Positions 45,371-60,026 of a stretch of 64,000 bases of DNA are shown here, piece by piece. Numbering within the stretch: position 1 is the stretch's first letter; each line of letters opens with the position of its first letter. The notes under the pieces were generated by a model. It saw only the letters and a program-made list of their open reading frames with translations. It was not told the origin of the DNA and made no database searches. A program made the translations under genes and the position numbers. The stretch is from Berghia stephanieae (taxonomy: Eukaryota; Mollusca; Gastropoda; Nudibranchia; Aeolidiidae). Where the stretch lies: positions 61,701,718 to 61,765,717 of the forward strand of contig CM067444.1 of assembly GCA_034508935.3 (NCBI GenBank), in the 5' to 3' direction.

Positions 45371-45796
45371 GCATACAGTTCCATGTGTCGCAAGCGCCGT
45401 AAAACCCTTTTAAAATATCAACAACAAGAAAACATTACTGGCGCTAAAATGACCTTAAAGTGTCATAGATTCTTTAAACGCCGAACTAAAATCAACCAAC
45501 CAACTAAATCACAGTGATAGACAAGAAAACGGAACACCTTAGTTTTCTGTTATATATGAATGTTTAATACCATTTTTGTTAAAGAAATAACAATACAATA
45601 AATATTAATACTCAAAGACATGAAATAATAATATGACGGTGGCCAAGACACGAGATAACGACGACGCTATGTACACACAAATTAACAGTAGGGTTGTGTT
45701 ATCAACCAGGCAGTGGTAGATGTGTCAAACTGATGCTAAGCTTCTAGAAGGTGTGGACTGGAAAAAGTAATGGGCAAAACGATAACAACTTCGAAA

Positions 45797-45992
45797 AAGA
45801 ACAAAGTACCAAACACGGAACGTTTCGAGATCAAAACACTTCTTCAGCCAATAACGAAAACAATTTAAAAACCACATTAAATACATCATCTTGCAGAGAA
45901 TCTACCGTCTATCTGAATTTTACGTTTTTATTGGTTTTGTTTTTGGCTGAAGAAGGGTTTTGAGTTCGAAACGTTCCGTGTTTGGTATCATG
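45797..45992. mobile_element. Foldback palindrome 2
   Basis: Arms 45797-45866 and 45930-45992 (TACCAAACACGGAACGTTTC and its complement) around a 63-bp spacer. The right arm reads GGCTGAAGAAGGGTTTTGAG then TTCGAAACGTTCCGTG. A single arm lies at 8715-8860. Confidence 0.85.
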
Positions 45993-45999
45993 TTGTTTA

Positions 46000-47630
46000 A
46001 TTAGGTTTTTTTGTTGTTTGTTTTTGTTTTAAATCTGTTTATTCATTTTTGTTCATTAATGGTAGACATGGGACTTATTTTAAGTTCATTCCATATCTAT
46101 TGATTTGAAACTATGAATCATAAAAAGATAATGTTCTATTTTTCACTAATCCATTTTCATAGACATAAATCAATCTAAAAACAATTAGTATAAACGGAAA
46201 AAAGTGAAAGAAAAAATAACTTGAATTTGAGAGGAAACGATTTTTAAAAACCAAATAAATGCTTCTAGTAGGTTCCATTCCGTTATTTTCAATTTTCTTT
46301 CATAAATTAAAATTCACAGAAAAAATAAAAGAAATGTTTAATATGAAAAGTGATTCGATCTACACTTTGGTAGTAGATAGTCTATAAAATGTGAACAGTG
46401 GAAAAGTATCAAGTTGTTTTAATAGAATCATAGGAAGATTATCTGCGACATGAACCGTTTTGGCAATAATATGTATAGAACTTTTTATCATACTTTGCTC
46501 CAATTTTTAACTTTACATATCTAAATTTTTCTAACAAAATTCTCGAACAGTTTATAATCTAAGGTTAAGTACAAAATCCTTCCATATGAAAAATGGTATA
46601 GCATTGGTATTGATTGATTCATTTGCGAATTTTAATTGTCATTCGATTTTTATGCTTAGCTAATATTATATTATGTTACTATTCAAACATAAAAAAACCC
46701 TCAATGCCAAACTTGTCTTTGAGGTCTCAGTCTCAGGCTTAGTATTAAAAAAAAAAGGATGGAATATTTTTTATCGATCAATAAAACGTTTTCTGGCCGA
46801 AATATGTACAGAAAATATATGTTAAAGATAATACCACTAATAACAGAAATACATCAGTATTTATCATTGAGCATTGGCTGCAAAAAAAAAATCCCTTGAT
46901 AAGATGAGTATCTACTAAAACAAAAGAATGATGCACAAAAGAAAATATTAATTGGCAAAATAAATCAGTTCAGATCCGATCTATTGATGCTATGGGTTTA
47001 GCCAAAATACTCATAACATTCGCCATCCGATATATCGTACCAAGCCACAAACCGATGTGTAACCTTGAACGTTTACAGTCTGATTGATAGAATTTAGTGA
47101 GAACTGATCAATAAAATGGCTGTCTAAAGACATAAACAAAGAGCTGGGTGAGGTCAATGTCATTCCTTCTATTGGATTACCTATTTGAAGCCATTTTGAT
47201 GTCACCCTTAACAAATCATTATATTTATATTCAATGCACCACATATGTGATCAATCGTCTCTATATGGTAATATGTCGACTAGAACCAGGTGATCAAATT
47301 TGAACTGTCGGCCAGACTTTTAGAATTTGAATTAAAATAAAATGTCTCCATAGAAGAGACTCAAGTTTGCAGTCTAAAATTAAAGAGATTTAAAAAATAA
47401 ATCTAATCTTGCATTTATGACATTTCATGTGAAGTTCAGTTTTGATGAAATAGTTCATTCCGACATTATACCACATTGACAGAATGGTTCACATATTGCC
47501 TGTTGTTGTTGTCGAACCCTTTGATACAATAACCACCACATTCTCGTTATACACAAATACAATTTATTTATAGTATCATAAATAATGACGATAATGGGAA
47601 TAATGACAATGATAATGATTATAATGATCA
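46000..47630. other. AT-rich non-coding stretch with one repeat F copy
   Basis: Repeat F at 47040-47175 (AACGTTTACAGTCTGATTGA, TAAACAAAGAGCTGGGTGAG). Otherwise nothing recognised. Confidence 0.6.
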
Positions 47631-47635
47631 TGGTA

Positions 47636-47673
47636 TAATAATAATAATAATAATGATGATGATGATATTTATT

Positions 47674-47748
<75 letters not shown>

Positions 47749-47770
47749 GTAGTAGTAGTAGTAGTAGTAG
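47636..47770. repeat. (AAT)n then (AGT)n microsatellite
   Basis: AAT units change to AGT units at about 47748. Confidence 0.95.
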
Positions 47771-47999
47771 AATATTAAATATGATAGAAGGATTCTAACC
47801 ATTATAAATCGAAAAGATTAAAACAAAAGAAGAAGAAAAGAATGAATGAAATAAAATAGAATAAAAAGTTGAGAAAAGAAAGGGAAAATATCCAAACAAA
47901 CAAAAAAATAACAGTCCTAATAAAAAAATATTACATGTTCTATAAGATAGCGGTTATAATGGACTATGACAATTTTAATGTTATAAATACATAAATTAA

Positions 48000-48022
48000 T
48001 TAATTAATTAATTAATTAATTA

Positions 48023-48114
<92 letters not shown>
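48000..48114. repeat. (TTAA)n then (AAT)n microsatellite
   Basis: TTAA tetranucleotides pass into AAT triplets at about 48028. Confidence 0.95.
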
Positions 48115-48116
<2 letters not shown>

Positions 48117-48337
48117 TTGACAATAATAAAAAAAATAATAATGATGATGAATATATTCGACAGTATGTGTGTATGTTTGGAACCAACCTATGTAACGTAT
48201 GGGTAAATTCAATAGTATTGCTAATAACCAGCGAGTACCTATTCATTTAGATGTGTATGAATTAAATGTGAAAAAATTATTGTTTCTCTATTCATGGAAT
48301 CTGTTTACTTTAGAGATTCTGAGAGTACTACTCAATA

Positions 48338-48338
<1 letters not shown>

Positions 48339-48404
<66 letters not shown>
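48339..48404. repeat. (TG)n(AG)n microsatellite
   Basis: TG units pass directly into AG units, then a G-run. Confidence 0.95.
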
Positions 48405-48409
<5 letters not shown>

Positions 48410-48509
48410 AGGGAGGTGCGTGTGGTTATGTCTATGTCTCAACTGGAATGCTTTCTGTCATGAAATCTTCAATTCCTTCGTTTACAGTAGTGCTTAAATA
48501 CATTTGATT

Positions 48510-49920
48510 ATCTGTAATATGTTTTGTATGACCATATTATGATAGTAATATAATATAATAAGTACAATATTATTACTTCGTATTGAATAGCATAATATTA
48601 TTTTAAACAATGAGTATAATATATAATTGTATAACAATTTTCATTAGGCATCGACTATTTACACGACAAATGTTACCAATGCAAAATCATGTGAATGACG
48701 ATATTTTTATATTAACGGGAGGTAGATTTTGGCATGATAAAGAAATGGAAATGAAATTAACGATTATAGCTATAAAATAAGTGAATAAAAATTTTTTTCC
48801 AAATTAAGTTTGAAGTTTGGTTCTTCTGCTAGAAAGAGATAATGATTAAGTCGTCTAAATAGACCGTTCTGCTTATCGTGACAACTGACGTGCAAATAGA
48901 TGCACGTAAATGACAACAAATTTTACCATGGAAATTAAAGATAAGTATTTTATTTTAGTTCACAAGCCTATAAAAGAACCGACTTTGATGAAAATGTTCG
49001 GGAAAATGAGTATTTGATAATTAGCTGGAAATGTCCTGCTCCTAGGCACTTAAAAATAATATTATTATAATTTATGCATGAACATGGACATATTGAACCA
49101 GTGAGGAACTATACAAAACGAAAAAGAGTTTGCTCTAATTAATTTAAAGTCCATTTTAACAAATCATTAGAGAAACAAGAATATCTTTTTTAGATTTCAT
49201 AAATGGATTAAACCTACTTAGATTATTTATTTATTTTATTATTTATTATTTTTTTTGATAAAATCTGGATGCAGGAACAAGACCATTTTGAAGAAAAATA
49301 TAATAGCAAGTTAACGATGACGTCCCCAACCTACAACAATCGACGAACGACGTGGATGAAAACGAATATCTGCCCTCAGTCTCAGGACATATCTGTAATC
49401 GTTAACTTGCTCATACAAGATAAACTAACGAATCACTAATAAAGGCATTGGATTCAAGTGTTTTCTTTATTATAAAGAACCAAAGTACGTCGGAAAAAAT
49501 CATCTCCTCTTTTTTTTTCTTAAAGAATAATAAATATATGTTTATATTTACTACGCATAATATTTGGTTGTTGTGTTATTATAAACAAGCATCTGTTTAA
49601 CAATAAGAAGAGTAGTAATAAGAAAAGGAAAAGTTTGATGATTAAATTATTTCATGAGATACATGAGTATAATATGAAGGAATATGAATCTATGATCTTT
49701 TGACAATAGGTGATGACTTTATTTTGGAGGGGAGGGGGTGGGATTAAAACAAGTGCTGGTGAAAAATGTTAAGTGTTACCGATGACTGACTTTATGATAG
49801 AATGGAGTCGTAGACGCCCAGAAAGGAGACAAGAAGATATCGCATCCTTTGGACACCCACATTCACAAACCATCCCTTCCGCTTACATACGCATACACTC
49901 ATCCAATGCATACAGACACA
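48510..49920. other. AT-rich non-coding stretch
   Basis: Only the 107-bp TIR element at 49305 stands out. No exon-like sequence. Confidence 0.55.
49305..49411. mobile_element. 107-bp element with perfect 14-bp TIRs
   Basis: AGCAAGTTAACGAT at 49305-49318 and its exact complement ATCGTTAACTTGCT at 49398-49411. The interior is CpG-rich (ATCGACGAACGACG) in an AT-rich setting. Only one copy is seen here, so mobility is an inference. Confidence 0.55.
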
Positions 49921-49931
49921 TGTACATGATA

Positions 49932-49933
<2 letters not shown>

Positions 49934-50001
<68 letters not shown>
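49934..50001. repeat. (AT)n microsatellite
   Basis: About 34 AT units. Confidence 0.95.
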
Positions 50002-50010
<9 letters not shown>

Positions 50011-50109
50011 AATATTGAAGAGTAAAAGAGATAGAACCACATCCAAACACAGATAGATGAAGAGAGTCAATAGGTAGGCGGGTAGGCGGGGGGGGGGGGG
50101 ATGATAGTT

Positions 50110-51640
50110 ATTTATAGGGAGCGATAAATAAGCTCAACCGCGATGATAAGGACGATAATAACAAAATGTGATGTAATTAGGAATTAATGTCAATTGGTAT
50201 GAAAGGGACTCCGTGTGTGATTTTGATTTAAGTGACACTGACTGTACAAATAATATGTAAACACATAAACCACTCAATTTACAAGTATATTACACGTTGT
50301 ATGTTTGAAGGAAATAAAATTAATTGTACTGGCTTTGATGAATGATTGGATGCCAAATTCTCCATGTTTTGTTGGTGGAACAAAAGGTCGTCGTATGTGA
50401 CTCGAGGGCAAAGCTATCTATATAGAGTAGTTCACTACTTAAGAGAAAAATACACTATAAATAAAAAAAACAATAAATAAAATGTTTTTAAACTTACAAA
50501 AAATGATTGTATAGACTTGAGTTTAATATTTATATCTCTATCATTGAATTGTTTTCACCATGACTCACTGCTGATTTTGTCCACTAAGGCAAACAACAAC
50601 ACTTTTTTAAAAAATAAGTGATAGACAAAAATGAGTTTTTGTGCCATGCGATCTATAATTCTTCAAATGAATCAATCTTTGCTTTTCCATCACATTCGGC
50701 ACATAAATGACCTTTGATTGTTACAGCCTATTGAATGGACATAAATCTATAATATATCGTCACCTCGACACAATACCCATATTCGTTTCAGATCAAGCAA
50801 AAAATTCTAATCTCTTTAGAGTGATAAATTATGGAACAGATACTGGCATAAGACGAGGATATGAAAAGGTATGAGTGAAACATAGTGCGAAACAAAGCAA
50901 AAAGAAAATTCACCGTTACAAGATCAACCTGCTCATTGTTTCATACGGCTTTGTCCTGTATTGTATCAAATACGCTGTTTCAGATATCATTTAAGCTCTT
51001 TAGAGTATCACATTCGATATGATATTTTGATAGTAGATACGCATGAACTGAAACGTTTAGAATTTAAGACAATAATTTTCCATTTGTCTTATCAAATCAG
51101 ATTTAAGTATTGAAGTATGGGGTAAATTATCTTACAAACAACTTACGAAGAATTGCAACAGAAGATTGCAACACTTATCGAAATCTTATCGTTAATTTAA
51201 ATGAAAAATGATTAATTTCCAGAAAAAAATATAGAGGAAAGTTTACGAATACTAGCCTGAAATTAGGTGATTATCAACGAAATTCCATGGACTGATTTCC
51301 CATTGGGGATTTTACTGCTTACTTTATAAAAACACATTTTGAAAATTGTGGCCAGAAAACTCGTCTTTCAAAGAAAGATCGAGTAAAATGACCCTTAACT
51401 TGTGAAAAAGTTTCAAACCAGAACTTATAAGAAATTGAAGATTTTAGACCTATTGGCAAGTCAAGGGATCATCTTGATTCATATTTGACATAAAAGTTTT
51501 TGGGCCAAAGTAAAAAGAAAAATGATGTTTTTAAATATACAACAATATACTAAGATATCCAATTAAAATATTTATTCTATCGTAGAACATACATACATAT
51601 TACATAGATTTGGCATACATTTTTCATGTCAGTGTGTTTA
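50110..51640. other. AT-rich non-coding stretch
   Basis: Contains a decayed foldback-3 arm at 51353-51440 (GGCCAGAAAACTCGTCTTTC). No gene seen. Confidence 0.55.
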
Positions 51641-51652
51641 TTTACATGTAAT

Positions 51653-51890
<238 letters not shown>

Positions 51891-51959
51891 AATCCTCATT
51901 TCTCCAATCTTCTGAGGCAATTTTGGTCTTATAAGAGGTATAAACAAATTTGTAATGTT

Positions 51960-52506
51960 ATGATTAATGTAAATGTTGCGAAAATATTATTTACAAATTG
52001 TGCTGGTTGTTTTAGCAACAACGCACAAAACATGGAGAGCATCTCCAAAAAAAAAAAAAAAACGTGAATGAACGGCACACACGTCCCAGTTCAAACACAA
52101 ACAAAACAACAAAGAATAAATTTTTGGCTGTTAAAAAAAAAGTATTTTGTTTTTAAACAACAAATTACAAAATTATCTACTCTGGAAAATTATTTTGATT
52201 AAGTTGTTTGCCTTATCGAATTATTTATTAACCTGAGTAATGTATCTTTTAAAAGGAAAGAGAAAAAATAAACGCACTTTTCAGTGCAATTATCGCAGCC
52301 ATTTAACTATTATTACTCAATATTAACGATATAAAACATTAATAAAGACAGGGTAACGTTTGTTACAATTCATTACAGAATAAAAATGCGCAGTGCATTC
52401 TATTTTCTAAAAATTAAGGCTATGGATCTTTTTGTAAAACAAAAATTTCAAAATCAGAAAGTGACAATATTTTTTTAAAAGAAACAAAAAAAATTTAAAA
52501 AAAAAC

Positions 52507-52541
<35 letters not shown>

Positions 52542-54590
52542 CAACCCAAAAAAAACAACAACATTAAAATGCTCACAAAATATAACAGAAAACTAAAGAT
52601 TCCTAGCAATTTCCAATTTTACAACCATAACAATAATAGCACCAGCTAATCACGAGAAATTATTTACTCTGGCTATTTAAGACTTGAAGTTGAAATACCA
52701 CGTTTTAATGGGATATATTCAATCATTAATCTCTTTGCGGTAGACGACGTCAGGCAGGGCGCGTGAAAGTTAATGAAAAGTATGAATGGGATTAGCAGGG
52801 ATGTAAATGCAAAGTTGAAAAAAATTCTGAAATTCTGCGAGCTCATTTCAATAGTCTAAACTCCAAGTGACACACCAGGAATGATGGCCTTGTGATTGTG
52901 ACAACATTTTTAGGACTTTTGAGTGATAAGTCTCAGAATAAAATCTAAATTATTTTGTTTATGGATGGATTTTAATGATTTATGTCTCCTTTTTGTCAGG
53001 AGGAAATACCATTATTTGGTGTTGTTCATGCTTAAATCAGTGCCCATTAATTTAGTATTATCCTTATCTTTATGGATTAAACAGGGTTAAATTAGTTTGG
53101 GATACTGAAAAAAATCAGAATTTTGGAATTCTTAACTTATTTTCACTGCACGTAATCCAACACCTAAACTTTTATATCAAAATTATATTCAGGTCAAAAT
53201 ATTACCCCCAATGACTAAATGAATCTGACAATAATAAAAACTCGTACTCAAATTTCAACAGCCATATCATTACTAAGGCCAATTTTGAGATTGGAAAGAT
53301 GGTCACCTCCAGATATTTATCATTTTCTCAGGCCCCAAACCCTTCTGCTAATAACAAAGGTAATAAGGAAGTACATTACAATTAAAATACTACATTAGGT
53401 TTAGAACCGTGTTAAAAGCCCTTTACTTTCAATAAGAACAAACAAATTTGATTTTTCCCCCACCACAGTCAAACGTTCGTGGCAGTCTCAACCAGAAATG
53501 AGACCCCATAGAAATTTCTCATAAAGACCAAGGCTAAGGAAATGTATCTTCAGACTCATTATGACTGAAATGAATTGCAACACACAGGAATTACTTACAG
53601 AAACAGAAATACATTCCAATTGAGCCTTAGGAAGAAAGTGTAACAACAACTCAGAACTCAGTCATGAATACTCGATATATATCCACCATCTTCTACTTTC
53701 GATTCTGCAGCCCATGTTTTGCTTCCGGTAAATTAAAAATAACCCTCCTTGTTTACACAACAGATGTGAATCTAGTTCCGAATTAAAATTAGGAAAATTC
53801 GGAAATTCGAACGCTATCAATCCTTAGTACTTCCGAATTAAAATTCGGAAGCTGTCGTGGAAATAAGTTGAATGGTTAAATACACGTATAATCATAACTG
53901 ACACAACAGTAGTGTAAATTAAGTGTTTCAGTACATTGAAAATGGATATTCACTACAAATTCTCTATATGTACAGCAGTATCTCTTATCACAAGAGTTGT
54001 TGGTAGTGAGGTATTAAGAAATATTTAAATTGTTTGGGGAAGCTAGAAAATGTCTGAAAAATAGGAAATCCTAATAATTCTGAAAGATTTACATCCCTGG
54101 ATTAGAGAGTAGAACGAACGGTAACATTGATAAAAATTGAACTTCGTTCCGAATAGGCACACGATTCAACACCGACGTGTACTTGTTAACTCTGTGCACG
54201 AAGGCCAAAGGCAATCGGCGATATCTATTGTAATACTTGTTACCATTAAAATAATGGGTAATGGTTACATTCAAAGAAACCCTGAAATTATTTAATTTTA
54301 ACCAGGTTAAGAAATATAAACAAGATAGAGAGAGAGAAAGAGAGGGGGGGGGGGGATAAAATTGAAGATGGTGCACGCAGGCCTCTGCCACAAAAAAAAA
54401 AAAAAAATTAAACATGGAGATAAACCACCAAAATCACTTTAGTTTGAACCATCCAGTTTAAACAAAGTGTGCGCAGTAACGCTGAGGGTCTCCATAATAA
54501 ACTATAACATTATGATTTTTTTTTAAATCAGTGTAATTCTGTCAGTTGACTTAGAAGTATTTACTTATATCAGGACAGATTAAAATACAT
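51960..54590. other. AT-rich non-coding stretch
   Basis: A-rich run at 52490-52565. A 10-bp inverted repeat CTTCCGAATT/AATTCGGAAG at 53830-53851. No gene or family repeat recognised. Confidence 0.5.
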
Positions 54591-54666
54591 TTTTTAAAAA
54601 AATCCAGGTAATAGTAACGTCTGTGGAGGCCACCACTTCACAAATACTATTCCAGACATAAGATAA

Positions 54667-54759
54667 ACATTAAAATAAATAAATAAATAAATAAATAAAT
54701 AGATAAATAATATTTGTTTTAAAATAAGAAGAAGCAGAAGAGGAAAAATGACAATGATA

Positions 54760-54850
<91 letters not shown>
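54667..54850. repeat. (AAAT)n and (AAT)n microsatellites
   Basis: AAAT units at 54677-54710, AAT units from 54758. Confidence 0.95.
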
Positions 54851-54854
<4 letters not shown>

Positions 54855-55494
54855 CAGGAAGAACAATACCACGACAATAACTATAATCAGTACAGATAAT
54901 AAAAAAAGAAACGAAAAAAAAAACAACTGTATAACACACGGGCAAATATTTTTAAAACTTGGATTAACCATGATTATACTTTACCCAACATAATAGTACA
55001 ATCTGTGTCCCATTTAAAGTATCCCAATTTGAAGGACGGTACTTGACAATCGTCACATCCTCCAACCCTCTAAACCGAACTCAATCAAAATATGAAACAA
55101 AAAGTTTTCTCACAAGTAACGAATTCAATGTATTCAAGGCTGCATTCCGCAAGTCCCCAACCCCCTCCCCATCCCCCCCGACGACTATCCCGTCATGGGA
55201 GTGAATGAGTGAATGAGAGTGAATTGATTTTATGGGTCGCTTCCCGCATAATCTTTTCTTTTAATTTATGAAATGTAACAACAGTTTTCTTTAGTTATAA
55301 ATTATTTTTTACTAGATAATTACAAAGAATTCTGTCGTTAAGAATAGATAAGATAGCTAAACATATTCTGAATGTGTGAAATGTGCCTTTATGGATTGGC
55401 TACAAGCAAGAGTCAAATGGTTATGAAATACCCAAGTGCTACTAGTTTTGTATGGATTATCAGTTTACCATCTGTACCTATTTCTGACACCCAG

Positions 55495-55610
55495 GTTGTG
55501 TTAACCATCAACATTTATAATCTGATTGATACAATTTAGTGAGAACTACTCATAAAATGGCCAGCTAAAAACAATATCAAGGAGTGTGTGACGTCAACAT
55601 TTTCCTTCTA
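55495..55610 (+). mobile_element. Repeat F copy
   Basis: TAATCTGATTGATACAATTT, AGTGAGAACTACTCATAAAA and GTGTGACGTCAACATTTTCC in family order. Confidence 0.7.
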
Positions 55611-56047
55611 TATATACACACGGTTGACTATAAGCCTTGACTCCAGTGATCTTTTTTTTTTGATGCTTTTAAAATTTTTTGTCAATCCATTTATTGTAAA
55701 AATTATCTGAGGTTTTGACATTTAGAATTAATCAACTAAATAATGTGAATCAATTTGAATAATCAAATCATTTGATTGAGTTCAGCTGTGGCCGAGACGA
55801 TATGGCACTCGCAAGTTTATACTTTGTCCAACAAATAGGTCAACATGTCCATACATCAGTGAGGCAAATTCGCTCCTTCGTTACTTACACCAACAATAAA
55901 TGTTGAGAGAAAACAACTGTAGCAAAATATAGAGATACAATAGTCATACAAAAATATATTAAGCATAGTAAAGCCTTTTTGTATTGATTAGCACAATTGT
56001 GAATATTTTTTTTTTCACTTTTTAAAAATTGAATACAGAAATACAAG

Positions 56048-56289
56048 GTGATTTAATAAAATGTTAGCATTGCATTGTGAGCATCTACGAACATTTTTAT
56101 TATGCAACACCATTAAAATACAAATAAAATCTGATATGTGCACAGTTCAATTCAACGCATTATGGGGCGTACACAGGAAATGTTCAGATTTTATTGAATC
56201 ACCGTTAAACGTCAAATCTAAAATGTGCACATTTCAATTGAAAGCATTGTAGATCACATGAAGTGTTCACATTTTATTTATCGAATCAC
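56048..56289. mobile_element. MITE-4 copy
   Basis: TIRs GTGATTTAATAAAATGTTAG and the complement of TTATTTATCGAATCAC. Two internal tandem units of about 85 bp carry ATGTGCAC and ATTTTATTGAATCACC-type ends. Confidence 0.7.
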
Positions 56290-56299
56290 GCTAAAAATC

Positions 56300-59050
56300 A
56301 TCAATAGACAACATATTATATGCTGTTACGCACAGTGTGATCAACTTTCTGGACATCAACACAATAAAACCAGCGAGTAATCAGCCTAGAATATGTAGAG
56401 GTTCTAGTAAAAAATATAATTACCATATAGATCATTTAGCTAAAAGAATTTATAACATGATTTTAAGTAATCACAAAGTAAATATTTTAATGTATGATAA
56501 AATATTAACAAATTAGCAAAATAATACAAGAAGCAAATATTTTTAAAAACAATGGCCATCTTAAACCATCAACATCATAAAATGGTTTCAGAGTTTTCGA
56601 CCAGAATGGACAAAATAATAAAAAAGATACAAATTAAGATCACATTTTACAACAGAGAATTGGGACTTGAATTTTATTTATCTAAATGAGTTTATTTAAC
56701 AGATTTGGTGCGAAAAACAAATAACAAACCCGAATTAATAATCTTTTTTTTTTTTTTGTAAGTAATATTTATTTTGTGGAAAGACCAGAATTAGATTTTT
56801 CTTTCAAACTCTGCATTTCTGCTTTTTGTGGTCATTCTTTTTAAAATTTGGTTGTATTTTTTTCATTTTCGTATTGAGTAAAACTATTTAACACAACTGA
56901 GAGAATCTTTATGATTTAAATACCTCTTACTTGAAACAGTCGATTATAAAATTTGTTTATATAACTTTAACAAATATTTAATGTAAAATAAAGAAAAAAA
57001 AACAATAGTCAATTTTTATAAATATTTAATCAAATAATAATTAGTTGTATTAAATAATTACGAATATAATTTGTTTTAAAATATCGATTATAATTAAAAT
57101 CATTTTCAAGAAAAAAGATTGTGTAAAAATCATAATATTATAATATTGAAAGTAATTTTCTCAAACATTATTTTGTTTTCAGAATCCATGTTAAACTTTT
57201 AATGACACATAGTTACATTTTGTCAAGTGCGGTTGAGTTTCTTGTAATGCATCATATCCTTTTCAAAATTCACAAGAACATTTTTGCAAGCAGCATAGAG
57301 AAATGATACAATACAATACAATAACATCTGACTAAAAAAAAATTATGTTCAAAATATAGATATAAACAAACCATTTTCGTGAAGTGTTAAATATACCTCA
57401 GAACGTAAGTTGTGCGCATTTATCTACAGTATTGCGTTCACGCCTGGCCGTTAAATAAAAACAAACAAACAAACATATAAAAAAGATATAAGACCAAAAA
57501 TAAAGCAAGCAAACAAACAACAAAAGACAATAATCGAACTGCCCGTCGGTTCATGCGACACGATTTAGGACAGCCTGAGTCCTTTGTTAAAAATCTGAAA
57601 AGCATGTATGTTTGTGCATTCTAAGTTTATAACTTTTTGGAGCAATTCTCACGTTGCCAGGTTTTTATTACAATGTGGATTATACTTTTTGTATACGTAC
57701 ATTAAATAAAAATATAGAATATGATTTGAAATTATTTCATATTAATTATAGAATATACTTTTTTTTAAAAATCGAATATGTATAATTTTATTTAGGTCTA
57801 AAATTTATTTCTGATATAAATAAGGAGTTGTAGATCAATATACTTTGTTTTCTATCAAGAGTAATTAAAAAACAGTAGAGCTTTTTGTTACAATTTTTTT
57901 TGTCTTTGTGTTACTGATCAAACATCATAGGATCATTTAATAAAATTTAAAAGTAAATATATGGTTAAATTTGAATAAATTCGACGTCAAAGTAAATGCA
58001 TGACATCAAATAGTTTGATAAATGCTTTAATTTGAGTCTCAGATACAAAGAATACACAATGACAAAGACAATGTAATAATATTAAATTTGAACTAAATGA
58101 TATGACGTAACAACAAGGTGAGCATTGTTTACAATTAACTGTCAACATTATTCAAATATACATGCCATTGTAAAATATCAAATGACCATTTTTATTTTCA
58201 AAATGAATCCTAGATGCGTTTGCTTTATAATCAATTATTCTGGTTTCATATTGATATGATTAATGCCAAAAGAAGGTGGTGTTATGGGAAATACCGTATT
58301 TTACTGACATTTAGATTATTTTTCGATTTTACTTTGTTTCTTTTATTTTTAAAAAAATCACAACGAGAAAGTTTTAGCATTTGACAAACAAATGGAACTT
58401 GAGTTACATTTATTTTGAATTTTCACCTCTATGACTTTCTATTTTTTTAATGTTCATACAAAGTAGGTTGTTATTACAAGAAGAAAAGAAGAATTTTGAT
58501 AAAATACGGTCAAGACAACTTTTAAAATAGATAAAAATAGTTTGATACATTTTAAATGGCAGTAGTACAACGAAAAGTCAAATGTTATTTTAAAACGAAA
58601 GTTATATAATAAAACAATATAAAAGTATAAAGTATATTAAGGATTAATGACCTTATAACAGAAAAATATGAATTATTATAAGTATTAACATTTTTGCTGT
58701 CTTAAACAGAATAAAGTGTAACAATACGCTATTAAACAATGAATCTCTTCAAGAAATTCACAAAATCAAAAGTCTAGAAGATCCATAAAACGAAACTCGA
58801 AACTTGGATCTAATTTTTGACGTATTGTGTCCAAAATAAATGCAAGGTTATCACACTCTATTAAAACAACATCACTACAAAAATAGTGGTTGGGCATCGT
58901 AATTTCAGCAATCAATAAACTCGGCTCTTACGTAGAATCGTAATAACGATTATAAATTCAGAGTAGATTTCTTCACTTGCAAGTTAATTCTCATGAACAC
59001 AAGTCCGTGCATCAATCCACCAAAACTTGCTTGCAAAGCATCCTCTTTTT
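56300..59050. other. Very AT-rich non-coding stretch
   Basis: Nearly repeat-free and without ORFs or splice-bounded coding blocks that I can see; one of the quietest parts of the window. Confidence 0.5.
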
Positions 59051-59057
59051 ATACAGA

Positions 59058-59290
59058 GTGATTTGATAAAATATGAATATTTTACGAGAACCCATTATTG
59101 TGCACACCATTAAAAAAAGGTCAAATCTAGAATGTGCACACTTCAATCGAACGCATTAAAGTACATATGAAGTTTTCATATTTTAGTGAATCACCCTGCA
59201 CATGTCAACCCTAAAATGTGCGCACTTCGACTGAACGCATCATAGGCCTAAACCTACTACACATGAAGTGTTCATACTTTATTGAATCAC
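59058..59290. mobile_element. MITE-4 copy
   Basis: GTGATTTGATAAAATATGAA at the left and CATACTTTATTGAATCAC at the right. Again two internal units with ATGTGCACACTTCAATC and ATGTGCGCACTTCGACTG. Confidence 0.7.
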
Positions 59291-59583
59291 ATTGTGTAAA
59301 ATGCAGATTGAGCTAAACCAAAGGAGCAAGAAATCTCCAACCAAAAGCATCGTCCTCTAACACCGAGTAAATCCTTGGTTTCCAATCCAGTTCCTTTATT
59401 TCTAGTGTGTACTCAATGTCTAATTTGATGCCAATGTTGTTTCTTTGGGTGTTTGGTGGTCTTGCTCCGTATGGCGACTAGCGTCATAACAGCCATCGTC
59501 ATCATCAACTGGAAAACAAAATTAGAAAGTTCTTGTTAAACATAATTTAAATACGAATTATTTAGAATATCTGTTTTTAAATG

Positions 59584-59949
59584 TGCGCATTGCAATAGCA
59601 CAACACCCACTAAATATGCTCAAATCGCTTTAAAAGAGATCTTAAGCCAACGGCAACACTTGGGATGAGGGAGAAGGCATGAAGTCGAAAAAGCGCTATT
59701 ACAATTTTTCTCTTTCTGACAGAGATATATTTATTTTAAACTCGAGATTTTATTCAGTGAAACATATACTAAACGTGTTCAAGGTGTTTTCCAATGGGTT
59801 TCAAGCCAACAGCAACATATAGCATGTAGTATTACCGGATAGGTACTCATTTTACATTGAGCACAGTGAGAGAATGTCAGTAAAGAGCCAAAGTTCAGCA
59901 CCGCACAGTGAACAATGAGGGCCAAATTCCTTTCTCAATGCGAAAAACC

Positions 59950-60026
<77 letters not shown>

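Noticed and set aside
45930-45992. Active hammerhead ribozyme in the 45797 foldback
   Set aside because: The pattern CTGAAGA...GAAAC is there, but the cleavage position would be G and no stem I pairs, so it fails the known rules.
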